Below are positions 1-4,493 of a stretch of 5,496 bases of DNA, piece after piece (the stretch's first letter is position 1; every line of letters starts with the position of its first letter). The notes beneath the pieces were generated by a model. The model was given only the letters and a program-made list of their open reading frames with translations. It searched no databases and had not been told where the DNA came from. The position numbers and the translations under genes are program-made. Origin of the DNA: Halomonas halophila (lineage in GTDB: Bacteria > Pseudomonadota > Gammaproteobacteria > Pseudomonadales > Halomonadaceae); contig DJIP01000312.1 of the NCBI GenBank assembly GCA_002433675.1, forward strand, positions 1 through 5,496, in the 5' to 3' direction.

Positions 1-267
1 CGCGTGCTGGAAGTGGTGCGCCACTTCGTCGACAGCGAGAAGCCGGTGGCCGCGGTCTGCCACGGTGCCCAGCTTCTGGCGGCGGCGGTGTCGCTGTCCG
101 GTCATCGCATTTCTGCCTATCCGGCCTGCGCCCCCGAGGTACGCCTGGCGGGTGGCGAATTCGTCGACATCGAAGTGACCGACGCCATCACCTGCGGCAA
201 GTTCGTGACCGCGCCGGCCTGGCCCGCGCACCCGGAGTGGCTGCGCCAGCTCAACGAATTGCTGTAG
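1..267 (+). CDS. DJ-1/PfpI family protein, C-terminal part (5' end outside window)
   Basis: The reading frame is open from the first base, so the gene starts upstream of the window; 88 residues and a TAG stop are visible. The fragment carries the DJ-1/PfpI nucleophile elbow AVCHGAQLL, with the cysteine encoded at 58-60 and the usual His-Gly after it. A second family signature follows: SAYPAC, an ARL/VRLAGG-like turn and a C-terminal [11 protein letters not shown] segment typical of the PfpI/YhbO-like branch. The superfamily includes cysteine-dependent glyoxalases, chaperones, proposed deglycases and proteins once called intracellular protease I. The fragment cannot separate these, and the N-terminal acidic residue that usually supports the cysteine is off-window. 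No signal peptide or membrane segment is visible in this part. It is followed by a strong stem-loop and then by the regulator's own promoter, so it probably belongs to a separate transcript. Its likely carbonyl-stress role matches the neighbouring genes, which is inference. The family call is firm; the reaction is not. Confidence 0.9.
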   Translation, partial: RVLEVVRHFVDSEKPVAAVCHGAQLLAAAVSLSGHRISAYPACAPEVRLAGGEFVDIEVTDAITCGKFVTAPAWPAHPEWLRQLNELL

Positions 268-280
268 GCACGCCAGATGG

Positions 281-308
281 GAGGCCTGGCCCCTGGAGGC
301 CAGGCCTC
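281..308 (+). terminator. GC-rich stem-loop after the DJ-1/PfpI gene, possible terminator
   Basis: GAGGCCTGGC (281-290) and GCCAGGCCTC (299-308) are a perfect 10-bp inverted repeat around an 8-nt loop, beginning 13 bases after the TAG stop. A G-U pair could extend it by one. There is no T-run after the second arm (the next bases are TGGGCTCC). It may therefore be a weak or Rho-assisted terminator, or a 3'-end stabilising hairpin, rather than a canonical intrinsic terminator. Confidence 0.5.
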
Positions 309-333
309 TGGGCTCCAAGGCAAAGGTTCTTGG

Positions 334-387
334 TAGAAGGGGCCTAGGTAGAAGGGTCCTAGGTAGACGGGTCCTAGGTAGAAAGCC
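334..387. repeat. 15-bp tandem repeat, about 3.6 copies
   Basis: Three consecutive 15-bp units lie at 334-348 (TAGAAGGGGCCTAGG), 349-363 (TAGAAGGGTCCTAGG) and 364-378 (TAGACGGGTCCTAGG), followed by a partial fourth, TAGAAAGCC (379-387). The stretch at 319-333 is a decayed further copy matching about 10 of 15 positions. Neighbouring full units differ at one base each. Every full unit ends in the palindrome CCTAGG. The array ends a few bases before the candidate -35 element of the TetR-family gene. The units resemble that gene's operator TAGACTGGTCTA with one base inserted. The function is unknown; auxiliary repressor sites or a variable-number tract affecting promoter strength are possibilities. 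The repeat itself is directly visible. Confidence 0.9.
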
Positions 388-389
388 AC

Positions 390-417
390 TTGACGACGAC
401 TAGACGACTGGTCTAGT
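390..417 (+). promoter_or_regulatory. Candidate promoter of the NemR-like gene
   Basis: TTGACG (390-395, five of six matches to the sigma70 -35 box) is separated by 16 bp from TCTAGT (412-417, four of six to the -10 box). The palindromic operator lies across the spacer and the -10 box, the arrangement expected for an autorepressed TetR-family gene. A start seven bases or so after the -10 box would fall at about 424, essentially on the ATG at 426. The boxes were read by eye and have no experimental support. Confidence 0.5.
399..417. promoter_or_regulatory. NemR-like operator, site 1 (autoregulatory)
   Basis: ACTAGAC (399-405) and GTCTAGT (411-417) are perfect 7-bp arms around the centre GACTG. 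The right part, GACTGGTCTA (406-415), is identical over 10 bases to the second site at 1083-1092. Relative to that site, the left half is either displaced by 3 bp (TAGAC at 401-405) or degenerate. The form TAGAC-N-GTCTA agrees with my recollection of the operator described for E. coli NemR. Its position over the regulator's promoter points to self-repression. Confidence 0.7.
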
Positions 418-425
418 GTCGGGGC

Positions 426-1010
426 ATGACAACCAAGGCTCCCACACGTGACCTGTTGATACAGGTCGGCATGAATACCTTTGCCGAGCACGGCTACACG
501 GCGACGGGCATCAATACGGTGCTCAAGGCTGCCGGCGTGCCCAAGGGTTCTTTCTACCACTACTTCTCCAGCAAGGAGGCCTTCGGCCTCGCCGTGGTCG
601 AGGTGTTTGCCGAAGACTACGACGAACGCTTCCAGGCGCTGCTGGTGCATTCCCACGACGCCCCCGTAGTGCGTCTTCGCCACTATTTCGAGGACGTGCG
701 CCAGGCGATGGCCGAGTGTGGCCATACCCGGGGCTGCCTGATCGGTACCCTGGGTCAGGAAATGTCATCCCAGAGCGATTGCCTGCGAGATGCCTTGGAC
801 GCCATCTTCAAGCGCTGGGAAGGCTACTTTGCCAGCTGCCTCAAGGAAGGACAGGCAGACGGCAGCGTGCGTGACGATATTACGCCCCAGGCCATGGCAG
901 CCTTTATCCTGGCGGGGTGGCAGGGGGCGCTGCTGCGCTCCAAGATGGCCAGAACCTGTGAGCCTTTAACCGAATTCGAGAATACGTTACTGGCCTGTAT
1001 CAAGCGCTAA
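426..1010 (+). CDS. nemR: TetR/AcrR-family electrophile-responsive repressor, NemR-like
   Basis: This 194-residue protein has the length and layout of a TetR regulator. The N-terminal helix-turn-helix domain spans roughly residues 8-55 and contains AAGVPKGSFYHYFSSKEAF, nearly identical to the recognition region of E. coli NemR. An all-helical ligand/dimer domain follows. In the motif TRGCLIGTL, Cys104 aligns with NemR Cys106, the reactive residue that senses quinones, aldehydes and reactive chlorine. In LLRSKMAR, Lys173 aligns with NemR Lys175, the reported partner of that cysteine. Further cysteines lie at 98, 119, 138, 178 and 191. The ATG at 426 is the only usable start, because an in-frame TAG lies at 414-416 and no other start codon lies between. 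There is no proper Shine-Dalgarno sequence, only GGGG abutting the ATG, so the mRNA may be leaderless. Related operators occur before this gene and before the ene-reductase gene, supporting autorepression and control of the downstream genes. The gene name is by similarity. Confidence 0.88.
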   Translation: MTTKAPTRDLLIQVGMNTFAEHGYTATGINTVLKAAGVPKGSFYHYFSSKEAFGLAVVEVFAEDYDERFQALLVHSHDAPVVRLRHYFEDVRQAMAECGHTRGCLIGTLGQEMSSQSDCLRDALDAIFKRWEGYFASCLKEGQADGSVRDDITPQAMAAFILAGWQGALLRSKMARTCEPLTEFENTLLACIKR

Positions 1011-1029
1011 CGCGTCAAGGTGAAGGCGT

Positions 1030-1065
1030 GGCAGGGTGGGTCCTCGATTCCCCTGCCGGTTTCTT
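1030..1065 (+). terminator. Possible weak intrinsic terminator after the NemR-like gene
   Basis: GGCAGGG (1030-1036) and CCCTGCC (1051-1057) form a perfect 7-bp stem with a 14-nt loop, 19 bases after the TAA stop. The following GGTTTCTT is only partly T-rich. Termination here would separate the regulator from the downstream genes, which have their own operator and candidate promoter. The large loop and broken T-tract make it weak. Confidence 0.45.
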
Positions 1066-1079
1066 GGCCCTAAGTAATA

Positions 1080-1093
1080 ATAGACTGGTCTAT
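1080..1093. promoter_or_regulatory. NemR-like operator, site 2 (ene-reductase promoter)
   Basis: ATAGAC (1080-1085), TG, then GTCTAT (1088-1093) is a near-perfect palindrome with 6-bp arms. It shares the 10-base core GACTGGTCTA with the site upstream of the TetR-family gene. It lies 203 bp before the ene-reductase start codon and overlaps the candidate -35 element. Two copies of a rare sequence at exactly the two promoters expected for a NemR-type regulon is the main evidence for this call. Confidence 0.75.
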
Positions 1094-1108
1094 AAAAGCC
1101 CCTATTTT
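1081..1108 (+). promoter_or_regulatory. Candidate promoter of the ene-reductase gene cluster
   Basis: TAGACT (1081-1086, four of six to the -35 box) is followed after 16 bp by TATTTT (1103-1108, four of six to the -10 box). The -35 box lies inside the operator, so repressor binding would block polymerase. The predicted start is near 1115, giving a leader of about 180 nt. An alternative -10, TATAAA at 1091-1096, lacks a good -35. This is a weak consensus judged by eye and supported mainly by the operator position. Confidence 0.4.
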
Positions 1109-1118
1109 TTGTACAAAA
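1107..1118. repeat. Perfect 12-bp palindrome in the ene-reductase leader
   Basis: TTTTGTACAAAA reads identically on both strands. It overlaps the end of the candidate -10 box and the predicted transcription start. It could bind a second dimeric regulator or be chance in an AT-rich patch; a related ATTGTAC occurs at 1141-1147. Confidence 0.4.
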
Positions 1119-1161
1119 CTGCTTGATATGTGATGCATGAATTGTACGGTAAGGGCAGAAC

Positions 1162-1266
1162 GTTCGCTAAAACGTTAGTCGAACACCTTGGGCAACCGCT
1201 GGCGACGAGCCAACGAAGCGCCAGCCGCCGTTCAGCCGTGCATCCTCGCTGAGGCCGCAGCGCCTC
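1162..1266 (+). other. Hairpin-rich 5' leader of the ene-reductase gene
   Basis: Three stem-loops follow one another. GTTCGCTAA (1162-1170) pairs with TTAG-T-CGAAC (1175-1184), giving nine pairs with one bulged T and a 4-nt loop. GCTGGCG (1198-1204) pairs with CGCCAGC (1219-1225) around 14 nt. GAGGC (1251-1255) pairs with GCCTC (1262-1266) around 6 nt, ending 17 nt before the AGGAG at 1286-1290. No known riboswitch was recognised, and no open reading frame of convincing length lies here. The rest of 1011-1296 contains nothing else I can name. Confidence 0.4.
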
Positions 1267-1296
1267 GTGGCATCAGCTTCCCGACAGGAGATTTCC

Positions 1297-2403
1297 ATGA
1301 GCGAGCAAGATCCCCTCTTTACCCCGCAGGTCCTCGGTGACATCACCCTGCCCAACCGGGTGCTGATGTCGCCGCTGACCCGCTCTCGCGCGGCCCAGCC
1401 GGGTGATGTACCCCAGGCGATGAACGTCGAGTACTACCGTCAGCGTGCCGGCGCGGGCCTGATCCTGAGCGAGGCCACACAGATCTCGCCCCAGGGCAAG
1501 GGGTACGCCTTTACCCCGGGCATCCATAGCCAGGAGCAGATCGCTGGCTGGCGCCGTGTCACCGACGCCGTGCATGACGCCGGCGGTCGGATGCACGCTC
1601 AGCTATGGCACGTGGGAAGAATCTCGCATCCGGAGCTGCAGCCTGGTGGCGCCGATCCGGTGGCACCCTCGGCGATCAAGCCGGAAGGCGCCAAGACCTT
1701 CATCAGCGCCGAGTCGGGCATGGTCGAGGTACCCACCCCGCGTGCGCTCGACACCGACGAGCTTCCAGGCATCGTCGAGCAGTACCGCCAGGCGGCGATC
1801 AACGCCCGTGAAGCCGGCTTCGACGGCGTCGAGGTGCACGCCGCCAACGGCTACCTGCTTGATCAGTTCATCAAGTCCGACAGCAACGCGCGCACCGATG
1901 CCTACGGTGGCAGCCTGGAAAACCGCCTGCGGCTGCCTCTCGAAGTAGTACGTGCGGTGGTCGACGTCTGGGGCAAGGGCCGTGTCGGGGTGCGCATCAG
2001 CCCGACCGGCAGCTTCAATGATGTCCACGACCAGAAGCCCGAGGAGACCTTCCCGGCCTTCGCCGCGGCGCTCGACGAGATCGGCATCGCCTACCTCGAG
2101 GTGGTGGAGGATTCGTTCCAGGGCAACCACGAGAATGGCCGCCCCGAATCGATCATCAGCGCCATCCGTGAGCGCTTCAGCGGTGTCTATATCGCCAATG
2201 GCGCCTACACCGCGGAGGAAGCGCGTGAGCGCATCGCCGCCGGCAAGACCGACCTGGTGACCTTCGGGCGTCCCTTTATCGCCAATCCGGACCTGCCGGA
2301 GCGCTTCCGTCGCGGAGCAGAGCTCAATGAGCCGGACTATGACACCTTCTACGGCGGCGATGAAAAGGGCTATACCGACTACCCGTTTCTCGAAGATCGC
2401 TAG
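1297..2403 (+). CDS. nemA: Old Yellow Enzyme family FMN ene-reductase, N-ethylmaleimide reductase type
   Basis: This 368-residue cytoplasmic flavoprotein is expected to use FMN and NAD(P)H to reduce activated C=C bonds (maleimides, enals, enones, quinones) and nitro compounds. It spans a whole OYE TIM barrel. LFTPQVLGDITLPNRVLMSPLTRSR-type start residues end with Thr28, which tunes the flavin. HAANGYLLDQF supplies the substrate-binding pair His181/Asn184 and the proton donor Tyr186. Arg233 (VRISP) and Arg325 (FGRPFIANPDLP) contact FMN. The C-terminal GYTDYPFL matches E. coli NemA. All key residues are present and the length is normal (E. coli NemA is about 365). The ATG at 1297 is preferred over an in-frame GTG at 1267 because ACAGGAG (1284-1290) is well spaced from it and homology starts there. 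It lies downstream of a NemR-like regulator with a matching operator, as in the E. coli nemRA pair. The physiological substrate is unknown. Confidence 0.93.
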   Translation: MSEQDPLFTPQVLGDITLPNRVLMSPLTRSRAAQPGDVPQAMNVEYYRQRAGAGLILSEATQISPQGKGYAFTPGIHSQEQIAGWRRVTDAVHDAGGRMHAQLWHVGRISHPELQPGGADPVAPSAIKPEGAKTFISAESGMVEVPTPRALDTDELPGIVEQYRQAAINAREAGFDGVEVHAANGYLLDQFIKSDSNARTDAYGGSLENRLRLPLEVVRAVVDVWGKGRVGVRISPTGSFNDVHDQKPEETFPAFAAALDEIGIAYLEVVEDSFQGNHENGRPESIISAIRERFSGVYIANGAYTAEEARERIAAGKTDLVTFGRPFIANPDLPERFRRGAELNEPDYDTFYGGDEKGYTDYPFLEDR

Positions 2404-2439
2404 CGCTTGAAGTTCGCTGGCGCGATGACACCTTTTTTT

Positions 2440-2479
2440 CGATGACCGCCAAGCGGTTCGCCGTCTTGCCAACGTCATC
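2440..2479. other. Composite inverted repeat between the ene-reductase and dehydrogenase genes
   Basis: CGATGAC (2440-2446) and GTCATCG (2473-2479) are perfect 7-bp outer arms. Within them CAAGCGG (2450-2456), loop TTCG, then CCG-T-CTTG (2461-2468) forms an inner stem with one bulged T. A run of seven T (2433-2439) lies just before the structure, so its orientation is wrong for a + strand intrinsic terminator. The remainder of the 123-bp gap holds no convincing promoter, so the dehydrogenase is likely transcribed from the ene-reductase promoter. Confidence 0.4.
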
Positions 2480-2497
2480 GATCTGGAACATTTCAAC

Positions 2498-2521
2498 GGG
2501 CCTTGGAGGCCCGACAGGAGG
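2498..2521 (+). promoter_or_regulatory. Hairpin followed by strong ribosome binding site of the dehydrogenase gene
   Basis: GGGCCT (2498-2503), loop TGG, AGGCCC (2507-2512) is a perfect 6-bp stem ending three bases before AGGAGG (2516-2521). That Shine-Dalgarno sequence is 5 nt from the ATG at 2527 and decides the start against an in-frame TTG at 2503, which lies inside the hairpin. The 11-mer CCCGACAGGAG (2510-2520) is identical to that before the ene-reductase gene (1280-1290). Confidence 0.6.
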
Positions 2522-2526
2522 ACCGC

Positions 2527-3285
2527 ATGGACGTGAACAACCTGAACACCGACGGTATCAAGGACAAGGTCGTGATCATCACCGGTGCCAGCAGTGGACT
2601 GGGTGAGGCCACCGCCAAGCGCCTGGCCAAGGGCGGCGCCCGGCTGGTGCTGGGCGCGCGTCGCGAGGACCGCCTCAAGGCACTGTGCTACGACATCAAG
2701 GCCGATGGTGGTCAGGCCGTCTACCGTGTCACCGACGTGACCAGCCGTGAGCAGGTCGAGGCCCTGGCCAAGCTCGCCCGCGATGAATTCGGGGGTATCG
2801 ACGTGCTGGTCAACAACGCCGGGCTGATGCCGCTGTCGCCGTTGGACAAGCTCAAGGTCGACGAGTGGGAGCAGATGGTCGACGTCAACATCAAGGGCGT
2901 GCTCTATGGCATCGCTGCAGTGCTGCCGACCATGCGTGAACAGCACCGAGGCCACGTGATCAACCTGTCCTCGGTCGCTGGTCATGTGGTGTTCCCCGCC
3001 GCCTCGGTCTATTGCGCGACCAAGTTCGCGGTCAAGGCGCTGACCGAAGGCCTGCGTCAGGAATCCAATGGCGAGATTCGCGCGACCAATATCTCTCCCG
3101 GCGCGATTGACACCGAATTGACCCGGACCATCAGCGATGATGAGACCGCCGAGGGGGTCAACGAGCTCTATACCCTGGCCATCGACGCCGATGCAGTAGC
3201 TCGGGCGATCGCCTTTGCGGTAGAACAGCCGGGGGATGTCGACGTCAACGAACTGATCCTGCGCCCGACTCGCCAGGAGCTGTAA
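2527..3285 (+). CDS. Classical short-chain dehydrogenase/reductase (YdfG-like group)
   Basis: This 252-residue single-domain Rossmann enzyme is expected to interconvert a carbonyl and an alcohol with a nicotinamide cofactor in the cytoplasm. Visible motifs in order: the cofactor loop TGASSGLG (19-26), Arg45/Arg46 after the second strand (suggesting NADP(H)), the aspartate-valine pair after it (VTDVTS, 68-73), NNAG (96-99), Asn121 (VNIKG), catalytic Ser149 (INLSSVAG), Tyr162 and Lys166 (YCATK), and the PGAIDTEL loop (191-198). The tetrad Asn-Ser-Tyr-Lys is complete, so the enzyme should be active. The length is typical. The general look resembles YdfG-type 3-hydroxy acid / serine dehydrogenases, but the substrate cannot be read from the sequence. 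It sits 123 bp after the ene-reductase with no clear terminator between, so co-expression is likely. It could act on aldehydes or ketones left after ene-reduction, which is inference. A cysteine (163) directly follows the catalytic tyrosine. Confidence 0.9.
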   Translation: MDVNNLNTDGIKDKVVIITGASSGLGEATAKRLAKGGARLVLGARREDRLKALCYDIKADGGQAVYRVTDVTSREQVEALAKLARDEFGGIDVLVNNAGLMPLSPLDKLKVDEWEQMVDVNIKGVLYGIAAVLPTMREQHRGHVINLSSVAGHVVFPAASVYCATKFAVKALTEGLRQESNGEIRATNISPGAIDTELTRTISDDETAEGVNELYTLAIDADAVARAIAFAVEQPGDVDVNELILRPTRQEL

Positions 3286-3288
3286 GGG

Positions 3289-3351
3289 CTGGCGTTCGAC
3301 TGGTTCAGCCGTCCTGGAGACGCCAGTCCGGCCAAGGCGCAATACGCCTGG
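3289..3351 (+). other. Stem-loops in the dehydrogenase-yghU gap
   Basis: Two structures follow the dehydrogenase stop. In the first, ACGCCAG (3320-3326) can pair with CTGGCGT (3289-3295), while the overlapping CCAGTC (3323-3328) can instead pair with GACTGG (3298-3303). In the second, AGGCG (3335-3339), loop CAATA, CGCCT (3345-3349), lengthened by CC/GG around a bulged A, makes a compact hairpin ending at 3351. Neither has a T-run after it, so read-through into yghU is plausible. No convincing promoter was found in 3352-3418, although it is more AT-rich around 3378-3404. Confidence 0.35.
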
Positions 3352-3418
3352 TCGCTCGAGCGCGCTCCGTCCGACGCTATTTTTCGCTAGGCTTGTGTAT
3401 CTTTAGTGCCTCAATGAA

Positions 3419-3435
3419 ACCCGGCGGTGCCGGGT
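3419..3435 (+). other. GC hairpin upstream of the yghU ribosome binding site
   Basis: ACCCGGC (3419-3425), loop GGT, GCCGGGT (3429-3435) is a perfect 7-bp stem with a 3-nt loop. It lies 16 nt before the Shine-Dalgarno sequence AGAAGGA (3452-3458). It parallels the hairpin with a 3-nt loop before the dehydrogenase gene. There is no T-tract, so a terminator is unlikely; mRNA protection or tuning of translation is possible. Confidence 0.45.
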
Positions 3436-3463
3436 GGTGCCCCACTCAACGAGAAGGAACATC

Positions 3464-4339
3464 ATGAGCAACGATGCCGAGTATCAGCCGCCGAAAGTCT
3501 GGAAGTGGGAAGGTGAGAGTGGTGGCCATTTCGCCAGCATCAACCGTCCCATCGCCGGTGCGACCCATGACAAGGAGTTGCCGGTGGGCAAGCACCCGCT
3601 GCAGCTCTACTCCCTGGCCACCCCCAACGGGGTCAAGGTCAACATCCTGCTCGAGGAGTTGCTGGCGCTGGGCCATGATCAGGCCGAGTACGACGCCTGG
3701 CTGATCCGTATCGGCGAGGGCGACCAGTTCTCCAGCGGCTTCGTCGAGATCAACCCCAATTCCAAGATTCCGGCCCTGGTGGACCACACCACCACGCCGC
3801 CGACCCGGGTCTTCGAGTCGGGTTCGATCCTGCTCTACCTGGCCGAGAAGTTCGGCGCCTTCCTGCCGACCGAGCATAAGGCGCGTACCGAGGCGATGAG
3901 CTGGCTGTTCTGGCAGATGGGCTCGGCGCCCTACCTGGGCGGTGGTTTCGGCCACTTCTACGCCTACGCGCCGGAAAAGTACGAGTATCCGATCAACCGC
4001 TTCACCATGGAGACCAAGCGCCAGCTCGACGTGCTCGACCGTCATCTGGCCGAGCATGAGTACCTGGCCGGTGACGAGTACAGCATCGCCGACATGGCGA
4101 CCTTCGCCTGGTACGGCCAGCTTGCGCTGGGTCGGCTGTACGACGCGGCGGAGTTCCTGTCCGTGCATGAATATGAGCACGTCCAGCGCTGGGCCAAGGC
4201 CATCGATGCGCGCCCCGCAGTGAAGCGTGGACGCATGGTCAATCGTACCTTCGGTGAGCCGGAAGAGCAGCTCCACGAGCGTCATGACGCCAGCGATTTC
4301 GAACTGCGTACTCAGGACAAGATCGGCGACGGCGCTTGA
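3464..4339 (+). CDS. yghU: YghU-type glutathione S-transferase / disulfide-bond oxidoreductase
   Basis: This 291-residue protein matches E. coli YghU (288 residues) almost throughout, from the YQPPKVWKW opening to the LHERHDASDF tail. Family members are Nu-class glutathione transferases that bind two glutathione molecules per subunit and show disulfide-bond reductase and some peroxidase activity, with weak classical transferase activity. An N-terminal extension (1-45) precedes the thioredoxin-fold domain. That domain has LYSLATPNGVKV (47-58), the cis-proline loop NSKIPAL (99-105, Pro103) and FESGSILLYLAEKFG (117-131), the glutathione-binding segment. The helical C-terminal domain includes GGGFGHFYAYAP (159-170) and AGDEYSIADMA (202-212, N-capping box). 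No cysteine is visible in the protein, as expected for a mechanism relying on bound glutathione. The ATG at 3464 follows AGAAGGAA and fits the homology; an upstream in-frame GTG at 3434 lies inside a hairpin. Last gene before a strong terminator. Shared control with the ene-reductase is inference. Confidence 0.95.
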   Translation: MSNDAEYQPPKVWKWEGESGGHFASINRPIAGATHDKELPVGKHPLQLYSLATPNGVKVNILLEELLALGHDQAEYDAWLIRIGEGDQFSSGFVEINPNSKIPALVDHTTTPPTRVFESGSILLYLAEKFGAFLPTEHKARTEAMSWLFWQMGSAPYLGGGFGHFYAYAPEKYEYPINRFTMETKRQLDVLDRHLAEHEYLAGDEYSIADMATFAWYGQLALGRLYDAAEFLSVHEYEHVQRWAKAIDARPAVKRGRMVNRTFGEPEEQLHERHDASDFELRTQDKIGDGA

Positions 4340-4374
4340 TCCACTGAAGTACCAGCGCAGCTTTCAGTATCGAC

Positions 4375-4404
4375 AAGGGCGCCTCCTAGGAGGCGCCCTT
4401 TTTT
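4375..4404 (+). terminator. Strong Rho-independent terminator after yghU
   Basis: AAGGGCGCCTC (4375-4385), loop CTAG, GAGGCGCCCTT (4390-4400) is a perfect 11-bp stem that runs into six consecutive T (4399-4404). On the opposite strand only two T follow the stem, so it mainly ends + strand transcripts. It marks the 3' end of the putative ene-reductase/dehydrogenase/yghU unit. Confidence 0.93.
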
Positions 4405-4445
4405 GGATTCGGTCTGGGGCTTGATCCGGGGCCGGGTCTGGAATG

Positions 4446-4464
4446 CGAGGCGATCGCCGCCTCG
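4446..4464. other. Inverted repeat between convergent genes
   Basis: CGAGGCG (4446-4452), loop ATCGC, CGCCTCG (4458-4464) is a perfect 7-bp stem located 30 bp past the ghrA stop as read on the - strand. It could be a weak terminator or 3'-end hairpin for ghrA, but there is no T-run on either side. Confidence 0.35.
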
Positions 4465-4493
4465 TCCCTTGCCGGCCCTCGCTGGCTCCTGGT

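Noticed and set aside
334..387. CRISPR array
   Set aside because: The repeats are 15 bp and directly adjacent with no spacers, and no cas genes are present.
117..725. Long - strand open frame of 202 residues containing a YLGPF-like repeat
   Set aside because: It overlaps the TetR-family gene and the DJ-1 gene. The peptide repeat is only the 15-bp DNA repeat (a multiple of three) read backwards, and no protein family resembles it.
1198..3294. GCTGGCG recurring in three intergenic leaders (1198, 2416, 3288)
   Set aside because: It is a 7-mer in GC-rich DNA, in different contexts (hairpin arm in two, unpaired in one) and at inconsistent distances from the genes; probably chance.
1603..3342. 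579-residue - strand open frame opposite the ene-reductase and dehydrogenase
   Set aside because: It covers two well-supported + strand genes with full catalytic motifs; long antisense frames are common in GC-rich coding DNA. Its translation shows no recognisable domain.
3393..3403. TATCTT (3398-3403) as a -10 box for a separate yghU promoter
   Set aside because: No acceptable -35 element was found 15-18 bp upstream, so it was not listed as a promoter.
3446..4285. 279-residue - strand open frame opposite yghU
   Set aside because: It is an antisense shadow of a gene that matches YghU along its entire length.
4449..4458. GGCGATCGCC, identical to the HIP1-type palindrome abundant in cyanobacteria
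   Set aside because: There is a single copy in a GC-rich intergenic stretch, and the gene content is gammaproteobacterial; best explained by chance within a stem-loop.
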